Source: Sitta carolinensis (lineage: Eukaryota; Chordata; Aves; Passeriformes; Sittidae). From it: a DNA stretch of 64,000 nucleotides. The notes below the pieces were generated by a model that saw only the letters and a list, made by a program, of their open reading frames with translations, did no database searches and had not been told where the DNA came from. The position numbers and the translations under genes were made by a program. The stretch spans positions 11,413,859-11,477,858 of the forward strand of contig CM063287.1 of NCBI GenBank assembly GCA_032173965.1. The letters are read 5' to 3'. Each line of letters opens with the position of its first letter. The stretch's first letter is position 1. This document shows positions 24,318 to 37,951 of the stretch, in pieces.

Positions 24318-27300
24318 TCTGTAACAATTTATGAGAACAGGACTAAACCCAGCAACTAACACAGGTTTCTGTCTTTAGTAATTATTCATATACCTGTTCA
24401 GCTGATTATAAGTCATAGCTCCAGGTTGTCTGCCTGTACTGCTAGGACACAGACAGCAACCTTGGCTAAATTGACTCCACTGGCTACACTCATGCTGCAG
24501 GAGCTGTTTTCAAGGACGGATGTACAATGTTATATGGGTAAAGAGAGGAGCAAATTAAAGATGGGTGTTCTGTCAGGAAAAGGACTGAAGAACTTGTGTC
24601 AGCATTTCTCTACATTAATAGGACCTTAGATTTTTAACCCTTCACTCCCTATTACTTAAAGAAGAACTTTCCTCATTCTATAGATAGCATAATTGCATCT
24701 TCTCATATAAAATAATGAAAATACAATAGTTAAGAACAAAATACCAGGGCACACAGGATAAATAACCATATACCTAGATGTAGGTATAGAGAGATTGCAT
24801 TAAATGCATTCAATCCCTCTTAAACTGTGATTCATTTTAAAGCATCATAGCTTGTGGGTTCAATAAGCTGAGTACAGTAGAACACGAAGTTACCAAAACA
24901 TATTATTACCACACAAAAGTATCACTCACTTTGAGATCACCAATACATACCTGGCACATTCCTAGCAAATAGCTACACTCACATTTTTTATTTTTCGTTT
25001 TACCATCTTCTGTATATTTCTCTTTAAAGTAGACTCTGTATTTCTTTAAAGGAAGCTGAAAGTCTTCTAGGCCTGAGAAATATTTAGCAGTACAACCACA
25101 GAAGACAGCCCTGCTGCCTGCTCCTACCAAGCACAGACACAGCTCCTACTGGCAAGAGGCTACACCTTATATTGCCCTCATTGAGATCTCACTGAAATTA
25201 AATTTACAATTGAGGGTTTATGTGATACCACCAAAAAGAGGCTTTCTGGAATGCATATAAACATATCCTATTTTACTAGATGATTTCTAGCATAGATCTA
25301 TCTAGCCTACTTTGAGTCTAAGAGCAAGTCTACACCTTGGAATGTTCACACTTCAAGATCTTCTAATAACTACATCCATCTGTTAAATAATTTACATTCT
25401 GTTAGAAAATGAAGCAATATTAGAGCAACAAAAATATATATTTCCATAATCTGGAAAACATCCAACAGTATTTAACACAGTTTCTTACTTCTCTTCTGCA
25501 ACATCACATGGAGAGTTTCACAAAAGTGTGTTTTTATGATGTACAGGCACCAGAAGAGAATCTTGTCCCAAGAGATGCTTTGAAATAGCCTGATCAGGTC
25601 TGGAATCCTTCCCCTGTGAATGACAGGAACTATCCTCTTTTTAATCAATATGTATCAGTTGAGTCTCTCAGTCCACTATTACTTTGGTGGGCTGACTGTC
25701 CACAGTCAAAAGACTGAGTGTTAAGGATCAAATATTTCACAGCAGAAGCTTTAAAATGGGAAGTTTGATGGCGAGTTATTTTTAATGAAGACTTCAAGGT
25801 AAAATCAGGAAAATTTTGCATGTTTTCTTAGGCCATAGGTGTGGTTTTACTTTTTGTTTCATATTTAAAACCACTGTTAGGTAAACATTACAGCTGAACA
25901 TATTCTTTGGAAGGTTAACCAGACAACTCCATTTTAATCACTTAATTTCTTTTAATTACTTAAAGTACTTCAAGAACACACACTCAAGTATCTCCTCTAC
26001 AAAAACTGAAGTGAAAGTTCAGGTGCATCAAGACCAGCTTAAATGAGGGAGCAATCTCTCATTTAAGGAGTAGATGAGAAAATTAAATTTTGGTTACTTC
26101 AATTTCAGAAAGCATTATTTGGTTTGATTTTTTAAAAGTGCTAAATCTCCTGCTGCTACAAGTTAAGCATCTTTAACAGATTTTCAGTTCAGCACATCCA
26201 AGAACTGAGAAACCACAGGTCATTACCACAGCTTTTAACTTTTGGCCAAACAGTCAATGTCAACTCTCCAAACTATTGACTGACTACTCCACCTTTATAA
26301 TCAACATTTTGAATCAAAAAGTGCTGGCAGGTTATTTAAGTGAGACTTAGCACACTTTAGTGCTACTCTGTAGGCCACTTATCTGGGCCTGGAGGACCTG
26401 CTGTCGGAAAAATGCTGTGTTTGCTTTAAAATTTAAACTCATGTTAAATTTTTTTTCTTAAAGGAGACATAATATACTTTCATACCTACAAAGAAAAGCT
26501 AGTAGAGTGAAAGCAAATTGTTTTCACCAAAGTTAAGAGCAATAAAGTTATGAAAGTTACAGTTCTTTTTTACTTTAGGCAAGGCAATATTAGACATATT
26601 TACAGAAATCAACATTAATAGAAAAAAAGATTTTGCTTTTGCTTAAAGATGATTTTTTTGATGAGGCATTAGAAATGACAAACCTTCATGAGACAGGGAC
26701 TTTCCAGAAGGAAAGACGAAACTTCTACAGTGCCTCAGATCTCATCAAAGCCACTTCTATTTTCTCATGTATAGGATGTCCTCTCCAAATTGCCTTTCTC
26801 TTGCTTTGAATCACCTTTACCTCTCTGAAGACATTCTTCTGGATGAAGGCCTATGATTTTAATATTTATAGCCCTGACAAAATTAGGGTTTATATTCTAG
26901 CACTATCTGCACTCTCATCTGCTCTATCTTCCTGGGATTTAATGGTAGCTCTTTATCTCTACTGGAAGAGCCAAGTTTAGTGACCTGAGTCTCCTCACTT
27001 CAATCAGATCAGAATCATGGGGGTCTGCCATAAACACTCCTGTATCAAAGACAGAGAGGGGGAAATGGAAGTCAGCTTTACAAAACCAGAGCAAAAAAGT
27101 TAATGAAAAACTTTCAATACCACTCCCCAACAGCTTCCTCATTTAGTAGAGAGAAATGACTATTTCAGCAAGCTGAGAAGACTCATAAGCCTTCTAACTC
27201 TCTTGGAAATCTTGCCATACTCCTGGGACTAAGGGGGAGAAAGAGGCTAAGATAAAATCAGTTTGTCACTTTTTTTTTACACTGGTGCAAAGGGGCAGAT

Positions 27301-29005
27301 GGGAGAAAGATAGCCCTAGTTTCTCAACAACCCTCAATATGTCACTTCTGTGTGCCTAGTCCCATTTCAGACACGTGCCACTGACTGCAAACCATCTCCT
27401 GCTACACCATAAGCGAACTATTTCAAGTCTACAGCACAATTTTATTTTTCCACATGAGGAAAATGAACTATTTCTTGGGTTCTCTATGAAAACAACCAGG
27501 ATTCACTTCATTTTTGTTAGCAATTCCTCCATAGAAAAGACTAGGAAGTAGTGTACATGGGTGTAGGTGGTTCCTCTTGCTTCAGTTTTTTTACTGGCTT
27601 CCAGGGAATGTCATATATGATAACACTTCTCATCCAGTGCATGCCTATTAACCTGTACTCTCTCCATTGCCCTCCAGTTAAAATAAAAATCAAAAACCCC
27701 AAAACACCTACACAGACATTGTTGGTTTGTTTCTTTTTTTTTTCCTGATGCAATTTCATTTACATTATTGAATACTTTTTCCAAAATAAAGTAACAGAGC
27801 AATCAGGAAAAAAAACCCCTATGTATCTTTAAATTTGTAGTTATTTAAAAGGAAAAGCAGCAGACGCATAAAAATAGTTTCTATACTCTGGGAAAAAAAC
27901 CATGCAAATTCTGTCAATTTATGATGAGAAATAAAGAAAACCAAACCATGGATCAAATCAACATTTTGTTGTAAGTATCACCAGTGCTACAGGGAGAGAT
28001 GAACTAAACTAAGGATGTATGGGTCCAGTGTATGTAACTTTCTTATGACTAATCACTGGAGTTACTCTACTGCCCAGAGACACAAAGAGGATCAGAATAT
28101 AATCACAACAGAAATTATCTATACGATTTGCTAACTTTTAGCTTTAAAAGTACAACTAAATTCTTAAAACTTGACACTGCCTTATACAACAGCAAGAATA
28201 ATTCATGGGCATAAAAATAAAAAAGTACCTGAATCCCTACAGAACGCCACAGGAAGGCAAGTAACAACCTTAAACCCACCAAAATGTGTAACACAATTTA
28301 CATGATTCTGATAAAATATTTATATTGCTTTCAGACAAAGTATTGACTGAGAGATCTTATTTCATCAGAAACATGAAAACATTCTCTAAATAATTACATC
28401 AGATTAAAGAGCTGATATTTAAGCAACAATGCTCTTTCAGGGTACTCATCCTGCAGACAAAGGGATGCAAAGGTAACAAAAAAATCAGTGGGAAAACACT
28501 TCTGCAGTGTGCATAACACTGCTGAAGATGGCTGTGTCAATCAGCTGCAATGCAAGCTAGCAAGTAAGCTCAAACACAGAGTGTAAATCTGAAGGAAAAT
28601 CCATACATTCTTTTAACTACCAGAGCAGCAAGTGGTGCCTTTGGGAGGAGCAACCAAGATGGGGAGCAGCCACCCCTGCTATGCCTTCTGGGAGGCAGCA
28701 GCAAGGAGAAGGAACAGCTTTCAAGACCGAAGTGTGCTTTGGGGAGGCAGTCACACTGGGGATTCCTCCAAATTAGACCAAATCCTCCCAAGCAACCTGG
28801 CACACTTTCCTTTCTGCATTTATAAATAAAAAGGAGAGACATTGAAAAGAAGGCATTTTTTCCCAGCTTCTTATGAAACAAAAGCAGTACCCAACCCCAA
28901 GCACCATTTGTTTTATTTATGAAGACAGTTAACAGAGAGGTGATAAAGAAAAGAAGTCACTGTTTCACCACTTGAGCCCTGCTTGGGAGGAATTCACGAC
29001 ATTGA

Positions 29006-29019
29006 TGTAATCGATTACA
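29006..29019. promoter_or_regulatory. Perfect palindrome TGTAATCGATTACA
   Basis: The 14-bp palindrome contains TAAT-CG-ATTA, two inverted homeodomain cores with 2-bp spacing, and the Cut/HNF6-like ATCGAT. It is a motif match only; binding is not shown. Confidence 0.35.
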
Positions 29020-30928
29020 CCAGTGTTTATCAGCAAATCCACTGCTGGCCTGCTCTCCTCATTTCAGGGAATAGAGTAGTGCTGAGGACTGTGGGTGTAT
29101 CCCATAGGTGGGTGAAGGAGGTCACTGTGCTCTGGGCACACTGAGTCAGGTGCTGACAGAGCTCTCAGGCCCCTGTGGCAAGACTGGCTCTCTTCTGTCA
29201 CTGACTGCACTGCCCTGAACACTCTCATAAACACATGCTCCTTTAACTGAGATGCTTGCTTAAATTGGGTCTCTGACTGCTCTCAGACAAGACCTCATGA
29301 TGGCAAATTGTAATTAGTCTAAAAGCTCTTGTAACTGGATGAACACTCTCCATTTCCAAGAACAGGAGGTTCCTCACTTTTAAGAACACAATCTCAAATC
29401 CAGGAGGGAGCTTCACGACCATAAACTCAGTAAATACTTTATCTTCTTTCTCAAAGAAGGCACTAGCAGGGAAACAATGGCATCACAACAGCAGTGGGGA
29501 GACTCAAGACAGCAGTTCCCAGTTCTCTGACAGGGTTAGCTCAGTTCCCACCTCCTCTTTTCCCACCCTTGCCTTCCTTTACTCTCTTTCCTGTCTATCT
29601 CAGTAAAAGATATTCATAGGAAGGACCTTCAAAATGTGTGCAGAGTTTCTTAGCACAAATGGCACTAATCTCATATTGGACCTATGAGAGCACCAGTGAG
29701 TAACCAACCAGAGCTGCACCAGGGCACCAGAAAAACCACAGAATACATCCTTTGAAAATTCTGCACTTTCTACTTTGGTGACTGCAGCAGATGATGTCAC
29801 CTCCTTAGGACAGAGAGTACATTGACTACAGCTGGTAGTTGGTGTAACAAATGTTTAGCTCGCTAATAAACAGATTAAGGCAAGAAGCAAGCTTTTCAGT
29901 AACTTCTTTAAGAAGGTAACGTACATTTAAGAAGGCTTTGAGTGATATACTTATTTTAAAAAGATATCATTGCAATCAAGGATGTGACTATAACTGAGTT
30001 TCAAACTCTGTTCACTTGGCTAAGTGGCCTTTTGCTAAGGTTTGGGTTGTGATAAGGCCTGGGCTATCTTGTTACCATCAGGAGCCGTTCAGCAGCACAT
30101 ACACAATGAGCACCTCACAGCTCTGCTCTTACGCCTACATGGCCAAATTCAGCATTGAACTCTGAGGATTTCATGCTTGGGGACTCTGCTTTGACAAATG
30201 TTACATTTTTTGGAAACGTTTCACTTTACATTTGTCATTTAATGCTTAGTCAGGAGGCTGCATCCTGGAAACATTATCCCATACGTGGAATTTGGGTTGT
30301 TTCTCAGGTACTGCTTTCCCCCACTGCCCCCCTCCCTCCTCCAAAAAAGAATCCTTAAAAACATCTACTTCACAGCACTGACAGAGCAAAGCACATCCTT
30401 CTTTCACCACCTGCTTGCATGTCTGCAGACTAAGATGTAACAAAAGGAGTAACAACCTATAGAATGATACTATCTAATAGCATAGTACCTCAAAAACATG
30501 CATACACAAACTTATATTTCCATATAAGTTTTAATTAAGCTGTAAATTGATGAATGCCTATTAGCAAAGGGGTTTTTTTTGCCACTGCTTCCTTATTATT
30601 GGTTTCTCCCCATGGCCCAAACCTATTATTTTTCTCTGACATCTTCAGAAATTAACTTCTTTTAATCTTTTGTTACTTTTACCTAATGTCATCAATATTC
30701 AATATTCTACCTCTGAAAATCGATTTTTAAAAAAATCTATTATTTTCTCCATTCCTCTCCCAATTATGGTACTGTTATTGCCATTTATTCACAGTCAATT
30801 TTTCTCTTGCATACATCTACCCTGTGGCCAGTCCAGGAAAAGTCCACTAGGCATTGATCAAAGAATGAGACTGGCTACATTAAACCTCATTTGGTATGAA
30901 AGACACACTGCACCAAGTTTTAAAAACA

Positions 30929-31018
30929 AAATAAAATATGATAAGATAAAATAAGATAAAATAAGATAAAATAAAATAAAATAAAATAAAATAAAATAAA
31001 ATAAAATAAAATAAAATA
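30929..31018. repeat. (AAAAT)n pentanucleotide microsatellite, about 90 bp
   Basis: Interrupted ataagataaa units give way to a pure ataaa array of about twelve copies. It is likely length-polymorphic. Confidence 0.95.
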
Positions 31019-34000
31019 GATGTTTTTATACTATGAAAATACAGGGGGTTTTAATATTCCCTCTAATTACAAAGTAAAGTTACCATATCAGGTCACATCA
31101 CTACTTTTGATCTAAAAAGACTGAGTGGACAGCAAATAACCCTCAGGTGGTAGAGCAAATGACAACCCTGAACAAGAGAAATCCAAAATACTTACAAAGA
31201 GATGCAGGTCATTTTTTAAATGTGTACTTAAAACCAGCACCCAGTCTCCCCCACGGAGTTCAATAAGCAGAGCAATTTCTTGCTGTCTGTGCCTTAAACG
31301 CTGAGGCAAGGGGAAATGTTTCCATCCTATCTACTAACAAAAACTGTTCGAGTGTACATTGGCCTTTCACACATACGTGGTCTTACACTTTGTCACTTCA
31401 GAGCAGATGTTTAATCGGGAGGAAGTGATTTTAAACATCTGGAGCCAACATCTGAGGAGGTGGAGGAAGACCACACAGAGCCTTGAGGAAATTAAAAGTC
31501 TATGCAATTATGTCACTTCCTAGTATGAGTATTTAGGAGAATTTAAAAAATAAACAACATCAGAAGTTTCAATAGAGAACCTTCAAAAACCTTCCTCTCC
31601 TCTCACTTGCCTTCCTATGCCTTAGAAAATAATTGGCAACTGAGGAGATATCAAGTCCATTAAACAAGGTTTGACCAACAAGAGGTACCGCATTCCTTCA
31701 AGGAAAAAAACCAGGGAAAACCCCACCAATTCAGTATCAAGCTTTTAAATCCTTAGGGGAAAAAAGTAAAACAGAGTAAATATTTAAAATGTAAAACATT
31801 ACTCAATGCTAGTGTTTCTGAGGTGTACTGCAAAAATGCAGTTGTTTAGTTGTTATATGTAGAAACTACACCTGCAGCATATACAACAGCAAAAGTCTTC
31901 CCTGGAGAAGAGCCAGGGGACAGACGTCCCAAAATCCAAGCCTCCAACTTGCAATGGTGATGACCCCCAGACCTGAGCAACTGGCTGCCTCCTGATTTCT
32001 AGTCACATCTTCCAGAAGCCAGGTTCTTTACTTCGCAGAAGAGCACAGATAAAAAAGAACATCCAGCTAAGGCTTTTCTGCTTGGGGAGATGATACACTG
32101 GGAAAAAATGAGAGGGACAATCAGATCAGTTCCCATCACTGTGAGTAGAGGTAGCCATGAAATTCAGTTTCAGCAAACCTTCAGCATGACTTCCATTTTT
32201 CAAAACAGCTTTGCTTTAACACAGCATCATCTACAGAAATCAGACAGTTACTACATCTCTGAAATTCTAATTTTAAACTGCAAACCTTAACAAAATTAAA
32301 AACATGTTTAAATAAAAATAAAAATCCAGCCTGGTTTTGCTACCTCCTCCCATCTAGAAGTCATTTACTATTATACTGTACACAGATTGGAATTTTGCAC
32401 TATCAAATATGTAAAAACAAATGTTACTTTGCTAGGAAGATTACTGACTGAAAACTTGAAATTTAATTAGGATCAAGTTAACAAAACAGTAACGGTTCAG
32501 CTCATGCACAGTTTATAAAACAAGAGGAAAATCACAACGTTTCACAAAAATTATACGACCAGTAAGTATTTCTCTAAATTGACAAAATCGGACTCAAAAT
32601 CCTGAAGCAAATGCCAGACCTGAGAGCAGAGAACTTCTACATAAAAATCACTCTAAGGAGCAATAGTAAACCAACAGTGTCTAAGAATATCAAAAGACCT
32701 TGTCATAATTTTCAGCCCATAAAACTGCTGGAGTAGCTCCATGGCAGAAGTGAAAGACTTGAAAGAGGCCAGTATGGTGTGTTGTGCCATCCCACATTCA
32801 TACATATAGCTGACATGCTTTAGCTTGACAGTAAAAAAAAAAAAAATCCTCTTTTGATTTAAGCTACACTGTGGCTTTATTGAAAATAATATAAAAAAAA
32901 AAGCAGCTCAAAAGAGCAAGATGCTGTTACACAACATGCGCTGGGGAGGATACAGCAGGGAATGCACTCCTGACACCGACAGCTTTATGAGGGGCTTCTA
33001 GATCACAAGACTGTCTGGAAGTTTCTGTGTACAAATCAATGTATTCAAATCACCGAACTCACACACCCTGAGTACCAAAAGCAAATACTGTTTCGAAATA
33101 CTGCAGTGTCTTCATTCAAGTAGAACTGGAACATGTTTTTCCCCTCCATGGAATGAACCCTAACAGGTAGCAAAATTTCCCAGGAAAAAATTGTTAAAAA
33201 CTCCATGAAAAACTTCTGGTTTTGACCTGCATGAAAATATGCTACCTCAGCTTTTAGTATGCATTTATTTATTAAAAAAAGTTTAGTTAATTAATTGCTA
33301 TTAATTAGCAGTCAAAGACAGAGAAACAAGCATACTCTCTCGTCTCAGATGAGTTATGATGGTACCCTCAAAGCTGACTCAGGAATTAATGTAGTTGTTT
33401 CAGGAAACAAAATAGCAGAAGATTCAGTCTCTGGCAGCTTTTAAACCATCTGTTCCACACTATTTTAATCACTTCTGTTCAGTACAGAGATTACGAGTTT
33501 CAGTTCATTTGTGATGGAAAAACAAAGAATGCTGCATTTTTCCAGCATGTGGGGGGAAATCCAGAATCCTCCCACCTACCCTGAAACTGAGGTATATGAA
33601 GAAAGTGAAAGGCTTCCTGGGTTGCATGTTGAGTGTGATAAAACCACCCTCCCCCTCCATGTGGGATTCCTCCTGTGCTTTGAAGCAAAGACAAATTGGA
33701 ATGTGCCACACTGACCTGAAAAAAGGGGGATGTGGGGAAGGAGCTCCTATTAGCCACTTTATTACGGCAAAACAATTAGTATCATTCTTTCCAATGAAGA
33801 ACCCAAAAGTTCCCATTGCTGTCTGTTGTGGGAAACTGCTTATTAATGTGAAGGATGTGTTTCCTCAGTTCAGAAGTTACAGACTTACAATGACCTCCTT
33901 ATAACACTAGTTCAGCAGGGTAGAAGCAGTAGGTGGGTCAGAAGGGATGAGCCTTATCTTCTCTGTAACACAGTGATTTCTTGTCCCCTCTCCCCATCCC

Positions 34001-37000
34001 TCAAAGAAGAGCAAACAGTTCTCCCATATGACAAGCAAACACAGAAGTCTGGTCCCAAAGTTCACCGGAACAGATCTGCAGCTCAAAGTCTCCTCTGTGC
34101 AGGTGACTGGTGGATTAACAGGAGTGCTTGTGTTTACCTGCCCAAACCACACAAATGACTATTCCCTGTACCATTTGCATCTTCCCCAAGGAACTGTAAT
34201 GTTCCAGTTTCTGCTTCCACTGTGTTGCCTTAGTAGTTTGAAGGGGATCTGACACAGCTCTTTGTGCTGCAGTTGAAATGGAATGATAGTTCCTTCTCAG
34301 GGCATTGAAGGGGTCCTCCCCAACATCCAAAGCTAATGCGGTCTTTTTGAAAACATCAAAAAGAGCTATCCGAACTTAAAATTATTTAGTCTGTGATTTG
34401 ATTAAGATATAGGTAGCTGAACAGATTTTGTAAGAGGGAGCTTGAACTTCACCTAAACATGTCAGCTTGCCCAAGCCCAATGTCCCATTGAAAAAGTTTC
34501 TTCTGTTGTAAAAATTAATTCTTAGTACTCCCATGATCAGTAACTCCCATATGTTACCATTTTATACTGATATTAAATGAGCAACTCAACTACATGAAGG
34601 TCAGCATGAACTCAACTAAACAGGATTGGTACATTTGTTTTGCATGGCCTTGGATGACTGACAGTGTTGGCTGGAAAATAAATAAATGCATTATGCATTT
34701 TCATATTTTCTTTACCAGTTTTCAACAACAATTCACATTTACTGCCTTTTACAGTTATCAAAACTAGCAAGAAACTGAATGTATTCATAGTACATTCTGC
34801 AATATTCTGCATATAGATGAAACATGCTCAAAAATAAAAACACAATCAACGGTTTACCCAGAATATAAAAGATAAAGCATTTATTGTGGGTGCAGAATAA
34901 CCCCTATGCTTGTAGTTAAGACTATAATAACTCTTAACTATGTAAATCAAGGAGATAGAAAAGATCCCCTGGTTTACATAGATTTGTGCAGCCACGTTCC
35001 TTTGCTGAGGGATCCTCTAGGTGGATTAGTCATCTGTGATCTCAGCAGACTCAGATTAAGCTGTAGGTTTCCACAGGAAACATTTTCTATACTACAGCAA
35101 ACAAAACCACAGTGAGGCACTTTCCTCCTTTTTTCACCTTGTTTTCCCAACTTGAGGCCTTTAGCATTTATTCCATCTGGATATCCAGCTACTAAAACCC
35201 TGTAAAAACTGAGACCTGTGTGAATATCATATACCCACAGAGGGTGCCTGTCTGACCAGAAAGGGATTGTAGTGTTCTATTTTTAGGACAGAAATGTCAC
35301 AGTCAATAGTGAGGCAGATATCCTGCTTCACTCTGCCCTGGAGGTAACAGCTTTAAAGGTCAGAAAGCAATGCTTTCTGGAGGTACCCCACTCCAGCTTC
35401 TCCAATAAGAGAGTGTGATTTGCCTTCTGAAGCCAAAAGTTATTTACCCATAGTGGTAAGACTTCAACTGCTCACACCCTGCACACACATGCACTTTGGA
35501 CAGCTGTTTCCTCTTATGACAGGAGTCTTAAGAGTCCATAGGATGCTTCCTGCACCTGCTCTCTGCAATACAAGTATGAAAGACCAAACTGCCCCCAAAC
35601 TGCCACCCCAGAAACAGAAAGACAGAAGGAAAAGAATGAAGCATGGCAAATGCTCCTCAAAGAACTCTTCCTTGTGGTTGGCAAATGAGTGCTTTCCCTC
35701 TTCAACTGATTGTTTTTAAACAATCTCAAATACTGATATTTGAGACACTTCCAAACAAATATTTCAAAGCCCTCATGTTTCAAGAGACTGCAGGTTGGCT
35801 CTGACAGGCTCCTTCTCCCTCCGAAGCACCTAGGGAAACTGATAATGGAAATCCAGATAGAGGGCTGTGAAGAAGAGAGAAAACAAGTCTTTAGTGAAGC
35901 CCCAGCTGTGACTCAAGACCTCCAGAAACATGATCTAATTAAACCTGCCCACTGAGGTGATTTTATTACATGTTCTACTGTAACCTCTTATGCATTTAGA
36001 CAACTTCTATGTATAAAACGACTGTGTCCCCACTTTGATCCTTGTTATCATGATGAACAGACATAGTTTGACACTTTCATCATGCCTGCATGCAGAACAT
36101 GGAGATATGGGGGGAAAAAACTAAGAAAGTCAGTGAAGAAATATACTGGTTCAAATTAATTAAATCATCATCTTAAAGAGACATATTGGATGCAATCAAA
36201 GAATAATGTACATAAAAAGATAGTAAAAAAAAAGCCACCATTCAGGCTTGAGTTTTCCTTCTACTTTGCTGGCTGAGAAGATGTCCAGCAAGAAAGACAA
36301 TTTACATCATATTAGTGAGAAAGCTGCTTGCCTGATTGGCTACTTCCTTCCTCTAACTCCACACACACAGTAGCTGCTCCAGCTCTTTACAGTTTACTCT
36401 TGGCCTATGGCAGGATGCTGAGTTGCTGGGTGAGAGGATAATGTGGGAGACCCAGCCGAGGAAAGCTGATGTTTTGTCACTGACAATAGCCCAGCTCTCT
36501 CATTCACAGCTGCTCCCTCTCTCCTGACTGTACCTCACCTAGCAAGGGGAACCAAGTCAAACTGAAGCTATGACTTGACTCCAGACACCTGTGAGCCCAC
36601 TGCTCTACACTGTGAACATAGCTGCCAACTGGCATGAAGTGAATTACACAATACAGACAAATATTGACTACAAAGTCACCCATTCTCCATCAGAGCTGCC
36701 TGCACAGTTAATGGAACACTTTTCCAAATGCAACAGCCTTCAGTCACTACTGGCAAAATCGATACAGGTGTCACTAGGAGGGAAGGTGATTTCTAATTAT
36801 TTTTTTAAACCACAAAGATATGAACATGTAAATGAATACATGTCATTTTCTGGTATCTAAATGAAGATGATTAAATTTAATTTAAGCTTTAGACTCATGC
36901 ACCAGGTAACAGCAATTAGTAGGTGATGCACACATGAACAAAATGTTGATATCTTTTAAAACACAAGTCTAGATTTATTTAGCTCTCTTACCTGCTTTTC

Positions 37001-37832
37001 TCTTTTGAACTTACTCCTGTTGATGACTCAGTTAGCTCCCTTTGCAGACCCTAAGTCCCTATGGTGTAAGTTTTATGAAGTAGAAGAAATCTCATCTTTT
37101 GCAGTGCACCTTCTTGATTAATCCCTTGCTACTACATCAGGGCAACTCTCCTGCGTTACTTAGGCAGGGACCATAGTTAAAAGCTCACAACCTGCCCCAG
37201 CTCATTTACACAATGAGGCTGAAATTCCCATATGTGCTTCTGTGTAAGAAGTATCAAGTTGTCCTTCAGGGACAAATTCCTACAGGGGAAATTCTTATTA
37301 GGCTCTTAATGATCCAAGGCCAACAAGTAATAGCTTATTTATTTATGACATCATGAACTAAAATAATCCATGAAGTCAATGGAATCAAAACTACTCCTGT
37401 ATGACAGGCACTCTTCACTTAACACTTCTGCCTACATGTTTTCTTCATTTTTTATGTTACGAAAATGAATTAGTAATTTGCCTTTCAGAGAATGGACAGA
37501 GGGATCAATTTCATAGAAGTGGCATCAGAAAAAACAAAGCTGGAAGGATTATTGTGCTTGGCATAGTCCTGCCATACTGCAGAACACACTACATGGAGGA
37601 AAGATGCCTTAAAAATACCAGATTCAACTGTTGGGTTTGGGTATTGTTAGCAAACACTCTAAGAAACTTTAGCATGTTGACACATTCCTTCACTACTGTG
37701 ACTCAAATAAAATGCCAGCAGGCAGACCTCAGAAAAATTGAGGGAGGAAAGGGGAAGCTTAAACTGCTACCCACCCACAAAAATCATGCTTTGGACCAGC
37801 AACACTGTCCTATTATTCATTGGCTCAAAAAT
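31019..37832. other. Intronic sequence, no genes seen
   Basis: AT-rich intron with short A tracts (for example 32833-32846). Open frames near 33.5-34.3 kb and 35.4-35.9 kb overlap on both strands and have no recognisable domain. Around 37374-37400 a short stretch (tgaagtcaatggaatc) resembles the core of the dispersed repeat described at 37833. Confidence 0.5.
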
Positions 37833-37951
37833 ACTGATTCAGCAAAGAATTTAAGCATGTGCCTAAATTTAAGCAGTTTAATTAACTTTGACGTCAGTGA
37901 GTCTACTTCTGTGCTTATAATTAGATGTGTGCTTGCTGAAGCAGAGCCCAT
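37833..37951. mobile_element. Diverged copy of a palindromic dispersed repeat (sauropsid type)
   Basis: The segment runs from gattcagcaaagaatttaag through tttgacgtcagtgagtct to gtgtgcttgctgaagcagag. This fits a partly self-complementary dispersed repeat I recall from reptile and bird DNA: a gattcagcaaag…cttaagcatgtgctta arm, a centre like cattgacttcaatgg, and the inverted arm. Arm similarity is visible here between cttcagcaa (37936-37944 on the minus strand) and attcagcaa (37836-37844 on the plus strand). I do not know its formal family name; a non-autonomous DNA transposon is possible. It lies within the longest AT-rich open frame of the window and explains part of it. Confidence 0.5.
37889..37896. 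promoter_or_regulatory. Full consensus cAMP response element TGACGTCA
   Basis: A perfect CRE octamer at the centre of the repeat at 37833-37951. A single T-to-G change from the repeat's expected TTGACTTCA centre would have made it. Motif match only. Confidence 0.4.

Larger units (their letters stand above)
18797..30928. other. Intronic sequence, no genes seen
   Basis: AT-rich intron. Small imperfect tandem duplications occur at 24272-24317 and 23568-23594. A perfect 14-bp palindrome with back-to-back homeodomain cores lies at 29006-29019. A GC-richer island at 19838-20040 gives a signal-peptide-like chance frame but no known domain. No coding exon was recognised. Confidence 0.5.
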
